Of a DNA stretch of 64,000 bases, positions 18,856 through 27,859 are shown piece after piece. The DNA is from Cupriavidus numazuensis (GTDB lineage: Bacteria; Pseudomonadota; Gammaproteobacteria; Burkholderiales; Burkholderiaceae), in contig NZ_CAJPVI010000002.1 in the NCBI RefSeq assembly GCF_905397435.1, positions 124,001 through 188,000 on the forward strand, given 5' to 3'. How positions within the stretch are numbered: position 1 is the stretch's first letter; the number at the start of each line of letters is the position of its first letter. Below the pieces are notes generated by a model. That model made no database searches. It was not told where the DNA came from and saw only the letters and a program-made list of their open reading frames with translations. Made by a program: the position numbers and the translations under genes.

Positions 18856-19817
18856 TGGAACTGCTCGATATCATCACCGCCGCTCCGTTCTGGGTCGCCG
18901 TGCTGCGCGTGGCCACGCCGCTCATCTTTGGCACGCTCGGCGTGCTGCTGTGCGAACGGGCTGGCGTACTCAACCTCGGCATCGAAGGCATCATGGTGGC
19001 CGGTGCGTTTTCCGGCTGGCTGGCCGTGTACCACGGCGCGCCGCTGTGGGGAGGGGTTGCCGTGGCCGCAGCCATCGGGCTGGCGTTCGGGCTGCTGCAT
19101 GGCTGGCTGACCGTGACGCTTGCCTTGTCGCAGCACGTGGCTGGGCTGGGCGTTACGATGCTGGCGACGAGCCTGTCGTACTATGCCTACCGGATCGGCT
19201 TTGCCTCCGTGTCGTCGCCGCCCACCATCACGCCGTTCGCGCCGATGCGCTGGCTGGATGGTGTGCCGGTCCTGGGGTCGATACTCGGGCCGGTGCTGGG
19301 CGCGCAGACATCGCTGACGCTGCTGGCCTTGCTGCTGGCGCCGGTGATCGCATGGCTGCTGTACCGCACGCCACTCGGGCTCGCGGTGCGCATGGTCGGC
19401 GAGAACCCGGCGGCAGCCGAGGGCCAGGGTATTCGCGTCGGCGCCGTGCGCATCGGCGCGGTCATGGCCGGTTCGGCGCTGATGGCGGTGGGCGGCGCGT
19501 TCCTGACGCTGTCGGCGTTCAATGCGTTCTTCTTCAACATGATCAACGGGCGTGGCTGGATCTGCGTGGCGCTGGTGGTGTTTGCATCGTGGCGGCCGGG
19601 GCGGGCACTGCTTGGCGCGCTGCTGTTTGCGGCATTCGACGCGCTGCAGCTGCGTTTGCAGCAGGGGGGTGCCAGCCTGCCCGGGCTGCCGCCGTTGCCT
19701 TACCAGCTTTACCTGATGCTGCCGTATGTGCTGTCGATCGTTGCGCTGATCCTGGTGGCGCGCCGTGCTACGTATCCGCAGGCGCTGATGAAGCCGTACC
19801 GCCGGGGCGAGCGCTGA
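18855..19817 (+). CDS. BMP-type ABC transporter permease (YufQ-like)
   Basis: A 320-residue permease with eight to nine hydrophobic helices, second half of the importer's membrane heterodimer. It has the family segment LCERAGVLNLGIEGIMVAGAF (~28-48) and the ENPAAAEGQGIRVGAVRIGAVMAGSALMAVGGAFLTL cytoplasmic-loop/helix block (~180-216). It starts at the ATG overlapping the previous stop; a longer open frame to the left in the track is not used because it runs through the previous gene. The gap to codA is 27 bp. Confidence 0.87.
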   Translation: MELLDIITAAPFWVAVLRVATPLIFGTLGVLLCERAGVLNLGIEGIMVAGAFSGWLAVYHGAPLWGGVAVAAAIGLAFGLLHGWLTVTLALSQHVAGLGVTMLATSLSYYAYRIGFASVSSPPTITPFAPMRWLDGVPVLGSILGPVLGAQTSLTLLALLLAPVIAWLLYRTPLGLAVRMVGENPAAAEGQGIRVGAVRIGAVMAGSALMAVGGAFLTLSAFNAFFFNMINGRGWICVALVVFASWRPGRALLGALLFAAFDALQLRLQQGGASLPGLPPLPYQLYLMLPYVLSIVALILVARRATYPQALMKPYRRGER

Positions 19818-19844
19818 CATGAACCATCCGATTGTGGAGCGACC

Positions 19845-21143
19845 ATGCTGGAACTGATCCTGCGCCACTGCACGCTGCCGGACGGCCGCACTGGCATCGA
19901 TATCGGCATTGAGAACGGCCGCATCGTCGCCGTGGAGCCCGCGCTCGCCGCGCAGGCTGCGAACGAGATCGATGCCGCCGGGCAACTGGTGACGCCGCCA
20001 TTCGTCGACGCGCACTTCCATATGGATTCGACGCTGTCATACGGGCTGCCGCGCGTGAACCAGTCGGGCACGCTGCTCGAAGGCATTGCGCTGTGGGGCG
20101 AACTGAAGCCGCTGCTGACGCAGGAGGCGCTGGTCGAACGCGCGCTTGCCTATTGCGACTGGGCCGTGGCCAAGGGGCTGCTCGCCATCCGTTCGCACGT
20201 CGATGTCTGCGATCCCCGCTTGCTTGCTGTGGAAGCGCTGCTGCACGTGCGCGAGCGCGTGCGCCCCTACCTCGACCTGCAGCTCGTGGCGTTTCCGCAG
20301 GACGGCGTGCTGCGCGCGCCAGGCGCGCTGGAGAACCTGCGCCGTGCGCTCGACATGGGCGTGGAGGTGGTGGGCGGCATTCCTCACTTCGAACGCACCA
20401 TGGCGGACGGCGCGGCGTCCGTGCGCTTGCTGTGCGAACTGGCCGCCGAGCGCGGTCTGCGCGTCGACATGCATTGCGACGAGAGCGACGACCCGATGTC
20501 GCGCCACATCGAAACGCTCGCCAGCGAAACGGTAAGGCTCGGCCTGCACGGACGTGTCGCTGGCTCGCATCTGACATCGATGCATTCGATGGACAACTAC
20601 TACGTGTCCAAGCTGCTGCCGCTGATGCGCGAAGCCGGCGTGGCCGCGATCGCGAATCCGCTGATCAATATCACCTTGCAGGGCCGCCATGACACATACC
20701 CGAAACGGCGCGGCATGACACGTGTCCCCGAATTGCTGGCGGCAGGCGTGCCCGTGGCATTCGGGCATGACTGCGTGATGGACCCGTGGTACAGCCTGGG
20801 CAGCGGCGACATGCTTGAGGTGGCCCACATGGGCCTGCACGTCGGGCAGATGACGGGGCAGGATGCGATGCGCAATTGCTTCGCCGCCGTGACCACCACG
20901 CCTGCGCAGATCCTCGGGCTCGAAGGCTATGGCATCTTGCCTGGTGGCCGCGCGGATCTGGTGCTGCTGCAGGCCCGCGATCCGGTCGAGGCGATACGCT
21001 TGCGCGCCACGCGCCTGCTGGTATTGCGCGCTGGCAAAACCATCGCCTCCACGCCGGCCGCCACGGCAACGCTGCAATTGCCCGGCCGTCCGACGCAGGT
21101 GGATTTCATGGTTTCGCGAGACGGTACTCAGCGCGGCGGCTGA
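19845..21143 (+). CDS. codA: Cytosine deaminase (CodA-like amidohydrolase)
   Basis: Deaminates cytosine to uracil, feeding Upp and the URC enzymes. A 432-residue amidohydrolase with the CodA metal and catalytic set: H57 and H59 in DAHFHMD, the HCDE motif (His and proton-transfer Glu), a His in AGSHLTSMHS and Asp in FGHDCVMDPW. The N- and C-terminal beta-sandwich parts (residues ~1-50 and ~380-420) are present. GTGGAGCGACC precedes the ATG. Other CodA-like enzymes act on isocytosine, creatinine or triazines, but the operon makes cytosine the best guess. Confidence 0.86.
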   Translation: MLELILRHCTLPDGRTGIDIGIENGRIVAVEPALAAQAANEIDAAGQLVTPPFVDAHFHMDSTLSYGLPRVNQSGTLLEGIALWGELKPLLTQEALVERALAYCDWAVAKGLLAIRSHVDVCDPRLLAVEALLHVRERVRPYLDLQLVAFPQDGVLRAPGALENLRRALDMGVEVVGGIPHFERTMADGAASVRLLCELAAERGLRVDMHCDESDDPMSRHIETLASETVRLGLHGRVAGSHLTSMHSMDNYYVSKLLPLMREAGVAAIANPLINITLQGRHDTYPKRRGMTRVPELLAAGVPVAFGHDCVMDPWYSLGSGDMLEVAHMGLHVGQMTGQDAMRNCFAAVTTTPAQILGLEGYGILPGGRADLVLLQARDPVEAIRLRATRLLVLRAGKTIASTPAATATLQLPGRPTQVDFMVSRDGTQRGG

Positions 21144-21170
21144 GCCGTGCAATTTTTTCGTGAAAGGGTG

Positions 21171-21199
21171 TTGACAATACATTGGCCGCCCAGCATAAT
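21171..21199 (+). promoter_or_regulatory. Sigma70 promoter of tRNA-Leu
   Basis: TTGACA (21171-21176) and CATAAT (21194-21199) are separated by 17 bp, about 40 bases before the tRNA 5' end. Confidence 0.85.
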
Positions 21200-21238
21200 C
21201 TTGTTCTTCGCATCGCAGCAGAAATGCAGCGAAACGAA

Positions 21239-21325
21239 GCCCAGATGGCGGAATTGGTAGACGCACTAGGTTCAGGTCCTAGCGGTGGCAACACTGTGGA
21301 GGTTCGAGTCCTCTTCTGGGCACCA
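21239..21325 (+). tRNA. tRNA-Leu(CAG)
   Basis: An 87-nt class II tRNA including encoded CCA. Acceptor GCCCAGA pairs with TCTGGGC (21315-21321). The anticodon arm CTAGG-TTCAGGT-CCTAG puts CAG in the anticodon. There is a long variable arm and the GGTTCGAGTCC T-arm. It reads CTG, the dominant Leu codon in such GC-rich genomes. Confidence 0.96.
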
Positions 21326-21332
21326 AATTCAG

Positions 21333-21361
21333 AAAAGGCCCGCAGCAATGCGGGCCTTTTT
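21333..21361 (+). terminator. Rho-independent terminator after tRNA-Leu
   Basis: AAAAGGCCCGCA (21333-21344), loop GCAA, TGCGGGCCTTTT (21349-21360) then T. The A-rich side could also stop transcripts from the opposite strand. Confidence 0.85.
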
Positions 21362-21413
21362 CCGTTTTGTGCGTCCGTCTGCGGTGCCGTCCTGTCGCGG
21401 ACGGCATGTCCCT

Positions 21414-23213
21414 TCAGTCGTCGACGGCTTCGGCGGGTACGTCGGCGCGGCGCACGCAGTTGCGGCCCTCGGCCTTGGCCCGATACATCGCCGCATCGGC
21501 TGCGGCGAACAGGCGCGGCCAGTGCGGGGCGCCGCCGAGTCCGGTGGCCACGCCGAAACTGGCGGTCACGGGCAGCCGCGTGCCATCGGCCAGGCGGATC
21601 GGTTCGGCGCCAATCGCCGTGCGCAATGCCTGCGCGAGGGACGCGGCCTCGTCAGCGCTGGCGCCAGGCACCAGCACCGCAAACTCCTCGCCACCGAAGC
21701 GGGCCAACGCATGGTCGGGGTCCACCAAATCGCGCATCAGGTCGGCCACCGCGCGCAATACCTGATCGCCGGCGGGGTGCCCGTGCCGGTCGTTGATCTG
21801 TTTGAATCGATCCACATCCATGAGGATGAGGCTAGTCGTTGACGGTCCGGCGGGATCGGCGGGCTGCGCGGCAATGCGTTCCAGCGCGCGCCGGTTGAGC
21901 AGCCCGGTCAGGCTGTCGGTGCGGGCCTGGTGTTCCAGCTGTTCGGTGAGCGATGCACGCTCGCGAAGCTTGCGGCGCAGGATATCCAGCGCATCGAACA
22001 GGCGGCGCATCTCGCGGCCGGAGGCCGGCAGGGTGAAGGCCGGGCGGCTGCGGCCCTCGGCCAGCGCGATGACCGCATCGCGTGCATCCAGCAGCGGCAG
22101 GAATACTGAACGCTGCGCAAACACCAGCACGTAGCCAAGCACCAGCAGGATCAGCGCCGTCGCACTGCCGGCCGTCACAAGCACGCGCAGCGCATGCTGG
22201 CGGTCCGCCTCGAAATGCGCGATCACCTCGTTCAGGAACTCGCTGCGCAGGCGTTCCAGCGGTTCGAGCGTTGGCACATAGCGGTTGGTGAATTCGGTCG
22301 GGCTCATCGAGTAATGCCCGGACAGGCGGCCTTGCGCCACCATGCTGTCGACCATCGACAAGCCGTGGCCGAAGAACTGATGGCTGGCATCGGCATAGGC
22401 ATGCTCGAGTCGTGGCGCTTCGCCATACATGTTGTAGGCCGGCCCCGCGAGCGCCCAAAGTTCCAGCAGCCGCCCGCGCGAGCGTGACGCATCGGCGAGA
22501 CTGCGTATCGGGATCGGCTGTTGGGCGGCTATGGGCGCCATGATCTGCGAGGCCACGCGGCCGCCGTATTCGCGCAGGTCGCCCAGCATCTTGCCGGTGA
22601 GTGCGGGGGCTGCCAGACCCGGATCGCACGCGGACAGCTGCCTGACCTGCCAGCCGATCAGCGGTTGCAGCGCGTCGACGGCCTCGAACATGCCTTCGAT
22701 CGCGTGCCGGAGGTCATCCATTTGCCTGTCTTCGCGCGGCCGCATGGCCAGCGCATCGATTTCCGCGCGTGCGCGTCGCAGACGCTCGCGCACGCGCTCG
22801 ACCATCAGCGGCGGCAGATGGTGCTGGTGAAGGCCTGTCGGGGTGGGCGGCGGCGCCAGCAGACGCGCGAGCGCGGCATCGCTGCGCGCGCGAAACTGGC
22901 GCAGCTTGTCGCGGGCGGCACTTCTTTCCGTGGGCGCCTCTCCGAGCACACTGTTGGCGGGCCCGCGTTCTGCAGACAGCACATTGGCTGCGTCAAGCAG
23001 GACACGGTATTCCGAGATGTCATACAGGTTCTGCCGCCCGGCGGCGAAATCGCCATACGCACCGGCCATCAGCATGGCGGCCAGGCCGACCGTGCACACC
23101 GCAACCACCGTCGTGGCAGCCGCCAGCTTGCGCTTCAGGCTCTGGCTTTGGCCGGTCGCCAGCGGATTGCCGGCGGCTTTGCCGGCTTGGCGAGATCTTC
23201 GCCAGAATGCCAT
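21414..23213 (-). CDS. Membrane diguanylate cyclase with periplasmic nitrate-sensor-like domain
   Basis: Synthesises cyclic di-GMP from two GTP. The 599-residue protein has TM1 (~33-53), a large helical periplasmic region (~54-345) with the LLDAANVLSAERGPAN start seen in NIT-type sensor domains, TM2 (~347-367), a short HAMP-like linker (~370-420) and a GGDEF domain (~428-590). The active site is GGEEF at 507-511. The position where an RxxD inhibitory site would sit reads DPDH, so product feedback through the I-site is probably absent. Start is supported by GGAGGAGACCACC. It stands alone. Confidence 0.88.
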   Translation of the reverse strand: MAFWRRSRQAGKAAGNPLATGQSQSLKRKLAAATTVVAVCTVGLAAMLMAGAYGDFAAGRQNLYDISEYRVLLDAANVLSAERGPANSVLGEAPTERSAARDKLRQFRARSDAALARLLAPPPTPTGLHQHHLPPLMVERVRERLRRARAEIDALAMRPREDRQMDDLRHAIEGMFEAVDALQPLIGWQVRQLSACDPGLAAPALTGKMLGDLREYGGRVASQIMAPIAAQQPIPIRSLADASRSRGRLLELWALAGPAYNMYGEAPRLEHAYADASHQFFGHGLSMVDSMVAQGRLSGHYSMSPTEFTNRYVPTLEPLERLRSEFLNEVIAHFEADRQHALRVLVTAGSATALILLVLGYVLVFAQRSVFLPLLDARDAVIALAEGRSRPAFTLPASGREMRRLFDALDILRRKLRERASLTEQLEHQARTDSLTGLLNRRALERIAAQPADPAGPSTTSLILMDVDRFKQINDRHGHPAGDQVLRAVADLMRDLVDPDHALARFGGEEFAVLVPGASADEAASLAQALRTAIGAEPIRLADGTRLPVTASFGVATGLGGAPHWPRLFAAADAAMYRAKAEGRNCVRRADVPAEAVDD

Positions 23214-23480
23214 GGTGGTCTCCTCCCGCGCCGCTTTGGCCGGGAAGAGGCCAGGAAAGGCATAGGAAATCGTTGAATTTCGACATTATTGACGATAAGC
23301 GCTAGTGCTCCGCGTAAAGCCGACAGCCGTGGTCCACTAAGTGGGCATTGGGGATGGACTGTCCGAAACGCTGCGGAAGTGGCCGCGCGGCAGCGAACAA
23401 TCCCCGCTTACCGCAGGTGGGCATTTGACCTATGCTCAAGCTAATCGGGCGAGCTTGGATAACGTCCGAAGGTGGTTGCC

Positions 23481-24353
23481 ATGACTGAGGTCTTGTCATC
23501 ATCATTGAGAGAGAGGGAGGCCGGGGCGTACCCCGTGTGGCACGGCTGTGCCGTGACAGAGCATGGGGCGCGTCACCACCATCTTCAATGCTGCTGGGTG
23601 CTGGCCATGCTGATGTGTGCCGTGGCCAGGGCCGACGACGGCGCTCCTGGTACGAACGCGATCCTGGGCTGGCAGCAAGTGCAGGCCAGCGATCTTGCCG
23701 GCATGGACTCGCAGGTCCCGGCCAGAGGCAATGCTTTGTCCCCCGTCGAACACAACGCGCCGCCACCCGGCTATTTCGTGCGCGGCGCGGCAATAGCAGG
23801 GCCGGGCCCTGACGACGATGCCCCCGGCCTGGCGGACGTCGACCGCGAGACTGAGCGCATGCGTTACGGCCCGCGCCGCTTCCTGGTTCATGTCGACGAT
23901 GTCACAACCGCCAACGGATTCGTGGACAGTCGCGTGCGTACCATGGCTGTGGCGCTCGACGCCGTCGTGCCGCGCGCCGGTGGCCTGACCATCCAGCCTC
24001 GCGTGCAAATCGCTTACCAGCCTGGGAATGCGACCACAGGGACGCCGACGCAGACACAGACGCCCGACATGCTCGGGGACTCCAGTGCCACCGGCTTTGG
24101 CGTGCGCCTGTACGGCGCTCAGCCGACGCGGCTCGCGGGCGTCTACCCGTTCGTCGAGGCTGACTGGTGGCAGGACAGCCGCAAGCAGACCATCAACATC
24201 AACGGCACCAAGATCGATACGGACCTGTTGCGCGGCCTGTTCTCGTTCAACATCGGCGCGCACGGCAATACCGCATCGGGCGTGAAGTTGTGGTTCAAGG
24301 TCAAGGCGGGACGCAATGCGGGCGGTACCGTGGGTGCGCGTTATCGCTGGTAG
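23481..24353 (+). CDS. Putative outer-membrane beta-barrel protein, function unknown
   Basis: A 290-residue protein. A long N-terminal region leads to a hydrophobic stretch (about 36-52, ending ARADDGAP) that could be a signal peptide, unusually far from the start. From about residue 125 to the end the sequence alternates polar and hydrophobic residues as in a beta-barrel, and it ends in the aromatic ARYRW, as outer-membrane proteins do. The C-terminal part resembles autotransporter-barrel-like proteins (FVEADWWQDSRKQTI). The ATG at 23481 has AAGGTGG upstream; GTG at 23472 is possible. Confidence 0.55.
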   Translation: MTEVLSSSLREREAGAYPVWHGCAVTEHGARHHHLQCCWVLAMLMCAVARADDGAPGTNAILGWQQVQASDLAGMDSQVPARGNALSPVEHNAPPPGYFVRGAAIAGPGPDDDAPGLADVDRETERMRYGPRRFLVHVDDVTTANGFVDSRVRTMAVALDAVVPRAGGLTIQPRVQIAYQPGNATTGTPTQTQTPDMLGDSSATGFGVRLYGAQPTRLAGVYPFVEADWWQDSRKQTININGTKIDTDLLRGLFSFNIGAHGNTASGVKLWFKVKAGRNAGGTVGARYRW

Positions 24354-24408
24354 CTGTAATGGGTTCACTAGCCCCACGTGTGCTATCTGAAGTTTTTTTG
24401 AGAGGGGC

Positions 24409-24436
24409 TTGCACAAAAGCGAAAGTGCGATATAAT
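24409..24436 (+). promoter_or_regulatory. Sigma70 promoter of tRNA-Arg
   Basis: TTGCAC (24409-24414) and a perfect TATAAT (24431-24436), 16 bp apart, just upstream of the tRNA. Confidence 0.85.
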
Positions 24437-24449
24437 TTCTGTCTCGCGT

Positions 24450-24526
24450 GCGGCTGTAGCTCAGTTGGATAGAGTACTTGGCTACGAACCAAGGGGTCGT
24501 GGGTTCGAATCCTGCCAGCCGCGCCA
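24450..24526 (+). tRNA. tRNA-Arg(ACG)
   Basis: A 77-nt tRNA with encoded CCA. Acceptor GCGGCTG pairs with CAGCCGC (24516-24522). Anticodon arm CTTGG-CTACGAA-CCAAG gives ACG; its A34 would be modified to inosine to read CGU, CGC and CGA. D-arm TAGCTCAGTTGGATAGAG and the T-arm GGGTTCGAATCC are normal. Confidence 0.96.
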
Positions 24527-24539
24527 CCTATGCAGAAAG

Positions 24540-24570
24540 AAAAGGGCTTCCGGAAACGGAAGCCCTTTTT
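24540..24570 (+). terminator. Rho-independent terminator after tRNA-Arg
   Basis: AAAGGGCTTCCG (24541-24552), GAAA tetraloop, CGGAAGCCCTTT (24557-24568) and extra T residues. Confidence 0.88.
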
Positions 24571-24712
24571 CATTTCCGGCGTCTGCGTGCAATTCCAGCC
24601 CGCAACCACGGCATGCGCGCTTCTGCACTGCGGGTCATTTGGCACTACAGTGAATGAGCCTCGGCGTTTCAGCCAGGTTTCCGGTTCACCCAGTGACGCA
24701 GCCATTGCTCCG

Positions 24713-25294
24713 ATGACCGCACCCAACCCACCCCCGTTTTCACCCACCCGCCTGACGCTGCGGGATGGCCGCCGTATCCTGTTGCGCGAGATCTGCGAGC
24801 AGGACCGCGCCGGTTTGCTCGCGGCCTTTGCCCGCTTGTCGCCGGACGCGCGCTACACACGTTTCATGGCGCCTTTGCGAGAGTTGCCGGAGTCTATGGT
24901 CGAGCAGGCCACCCACCCGGAACCGGGGCACGAATGCGCGCTGGTTGCCGTCAGCGAGGCAGATGGCCAGGAAGGCAGTGGCAGGCTGGTGGGCGGCGCG
25001 CGTTTCGTGGCGCCGCCGGCTAGCGATGTCTGCGAGTTCGCCATCACGCTCGATGACGACTGGCATGGCGTTGGCCTCGCGCGCATCCTGATGACGGCGC
25101 TGATCGAGCTGGCCGGCGCACGCGGCTACCAGCGCATGGAAGGATTCGTCCTGGCCATGAACACGCCCATGCGCCGCCTTGCGCGCCGGCTCGGCTTTAC
25201 TGACGTCGCGTGCCCCGATGATGCGACCGTACGCATTGTCACGCTGCCGCTTGCCACTCCGGGCACTCAGGAAAACGCTGGCGCCGCAGGTTGA
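24713..25294 (+). CDS. GNAT family N-acetyltransferase
   Basis: A 193-residue GCN5-related acetyltransferase of unknown substrate. The acetyl-CoA binding motif A is seen as DDWHGVGLARILMTALIELAGARGY (~117-141), and motif B as MEGFVLAMNTPMRRLARRLGF (~144-164). The N-terminal part, VLLREICEQDRAGLLAAFARLSPDARYTRF-like, is shared with acetyltransferases related to the GNAT half of protein-acetylating enzymes (Pat-like). The ATG at 24713 fits the domain start; the open frame extends upstream through the tRNA terminator and is not coding there. Confidence 0.78.
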   Translation: MTAPNPPPFSPTRLTLRDGRRILLREICEQDRAGLLAAFARLSPDARYTRFMAPLRELPESMVEQATHPEPGHECALVAVSEADGQEGSGRLVGGARFVAPPASDVCEFAITLDDDWHGVGLARILMTALIELAGARGYQRMEGFVLAMNTPMRRLARRLGFTDVACPDDATVRIVTLPLATPGTQENAGAAG

Positions 25295-25337
25295 AACGTA
25301 AAGAAGGCGATGCCGTGGCGAACGACGGGAGGTCACC

Positions 25338-25592
25338 ATGTCTGTACTGTTGCTCGGCAATATCGAGCCCGGCACGACCGATGACGAGATTCGCGCATTC
25401 CTGGTGAAGTACGGGCTGCCGGAATTCGACGCTGTGGAGCATGTGCCCGGCGATGGCAGCAACCCCGCGGTCATGCTGACGTTCCGCGCAATTGACCCCG
25501 CGACATTGCGCAAGCTGATCACGCGCATCAACGGCATGTTCTGGAAACGGCGCCGCCTGAGCGCGCAGGTCATGGCGGAGCGCTACATCTGA
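25338..25592 (+). CDS. Small RRM-like RNA-binding protein
   Basis: An 84-residue protein whose beginning (VLLLGNIEPGTTDDEIRAFLVKYG) has the beta1-helix1 shape and RNP2-like motif of an RNA recognition motif, followed by VMLTFRAIDPATLRKLITRINGMFWKRRRL where RNP1 aromatic residues are only partly kept. It could bind RNA in the cytoplasm. GGGAGGTCACC upstream supports the ATG. Bacterial RRM proteins are usually small single-domain proteins like this, but the domain call rests on pattern alone. Confidence 0.65.
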   Translation: MSVLLLGNIEPGTTDDEIRAFLVKYGLPEFDAVEHVPGDGSNPAVMLTFRAIDPATLRKLITRINGMFWKRRRLSAQVMAERYI

Positions 25593-25594
25593 GC

Positions 25595-25618
25595 GATGCG
25601 CGGCGCTGGCCGCGCATC
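25595..25618. terminator. GC hairpin between convergent genes
   Basis: GATGCGCGGC (25595-25604), GCTG loop, GCCGCGCATC (25609-25618). It lies between the stop codons of the RRM-like gene and fghA. It has no T-run, so termination would be weak or factor-assisted. Confidence 0.5.
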
Positions 25619-25636
25619 GTCGTCATCGCTGCATCG

Positions 25637-26488
25637 TCAGAGCTGTCCGGCGTGATGCCGGATATGGTCCGCGATGAACGTGCTGATGAAGTAGTAGCCG
25701 TGGTCGTAGCCCGTATGGCGCCGCAGCGTCAGCGGCTGTCCGACCGCCGCGCACGCGGCCTCCAGCGCTTCGGGGTGGAGCTGGTTCGGCAGGAACTGGT
25801 CAGACAGGCCCTGATCCACGAGGATGCCGGCAGGGAAGGGTGGAACCTTCTGGGCGGCCATCAATGCGCTGGCATCATATTCATCCCAGCGGCTGCGGTC
25901 CGCGCCGAGGTAGCCCGTGAACGCCTTCTGCCCCCACGGGCATCGCGTCGGCGCGGCAATCGGCGCGAACGCGGACACCGAGCGGAAACGCTGCGGATGC
26001 CGTTGCGCCAGCACCAGCGCACCGTGTCCGCCCATCGAATGCCCGAAGATGCCGACACGGTCCGGATCGACCGGCAGCTCACGGCTCACGAGGTCGAACA
26101 GCTCCTGCGTGACGTAGCTTTCCATGCTCCAGTGCTGGCTCCACGGTGCTTGAGTCGCGTCGACGTAGAAGCCCGCCCCGACGCCGAAGTCCCACGCATC
26201 GGCTTCACCCGGCACGCCCGCACCGCGCGGACTGGTATCGGGCGCGATCAGGACCAGGCCGTGCTCGGCGGCAAAGCGCTGCGCACCGGCCTTGATCATG
26301 AACGTTTCTTCCGTGCAGGTCAGGCCGGCCAGGTAGAACAGCGTCGGCAGCTTGCCGCCACCGGCCAGCGCCTGCGGCGGCAGGTACACCGAGAAGCGCA
26401 TCGGCAACCCGATGACGGCCGACGCGTGCCGGTAGAAGCGTTGCACGCCGCCATGGCAGCCGTGTTCGGACAGCAGTTCGAGGGTCAC
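25637..26488 (-). CDS. fghA: S-formylglutathione hydrolase
   Basis: Hydrolyses S-formylglutathione to formate and glutathione, second step of formaldehyde detoxification in the cytoplasm. The 283-residue esterase-D family protein has the alpha/beta hydrolase nucleophile motif GHSMGGHGAL (~149-158), the FYLAGLTCTEETF oxyanion/lid segment (~50-62), D in the ILVDQGLSDQF stretch and H in TGYDHGYYF. It begins with GTG after GAGGAGCGTGCC and sits 10 bp after the dehydrogenase stop, so both are in one transcript. Confidence 0.92.
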   Translation of the reverse strand: MTLELLSEHGCHGGVQRFYRHASAVIGLPMRFSVYLPPQALAGGGKLPTLFYLAGLTCTEETFMIKAGAQRFAAEHGLVLIAPDTSPRGAGVPGEADAWDFGVGAGFYVDATQAPWSQHWSMESYVTQELFDLVSRELPVDPDRVGIFGHSMGGHGALVLAQRHPQRFRSVSAFAPIAAPTRCPWGQKAFTGYLGADRSRWDEYDASALMAAQKVPPFPAGILVDQGLSDQFLPNQLHPEALEAACAAVGQPLTLRRHTGYDHGYYFISTFIADHIRHHAGQL

Positions 26489-26498
26489 GGCACGCTCC

Positions 26499-27605
<1,107 letters not shown>

Positions 27606-27859
27606 GGAGTCCTCCGGGGGGTAAGGAAAACGATTGGCCCGCTCGGGCCAGAGGCATGACTATACGACCTTCCGGAGAGATACAGGCATCACTTCTCGAG
27701 TGTCGGAGGCCGCTGATCGGCTGCCTCATGCCGGATACCCCTCGAAAGTAGGGGTCAGCAAATGGTCAGATGTTCCGTTGCTTGCAGGCTGGAAGCGTTG
27801 GCGTTCAGGGTTGCGGCCCGATGCCAATGCCCGTCGGTCGCCCCCACATCGCAACTGTA

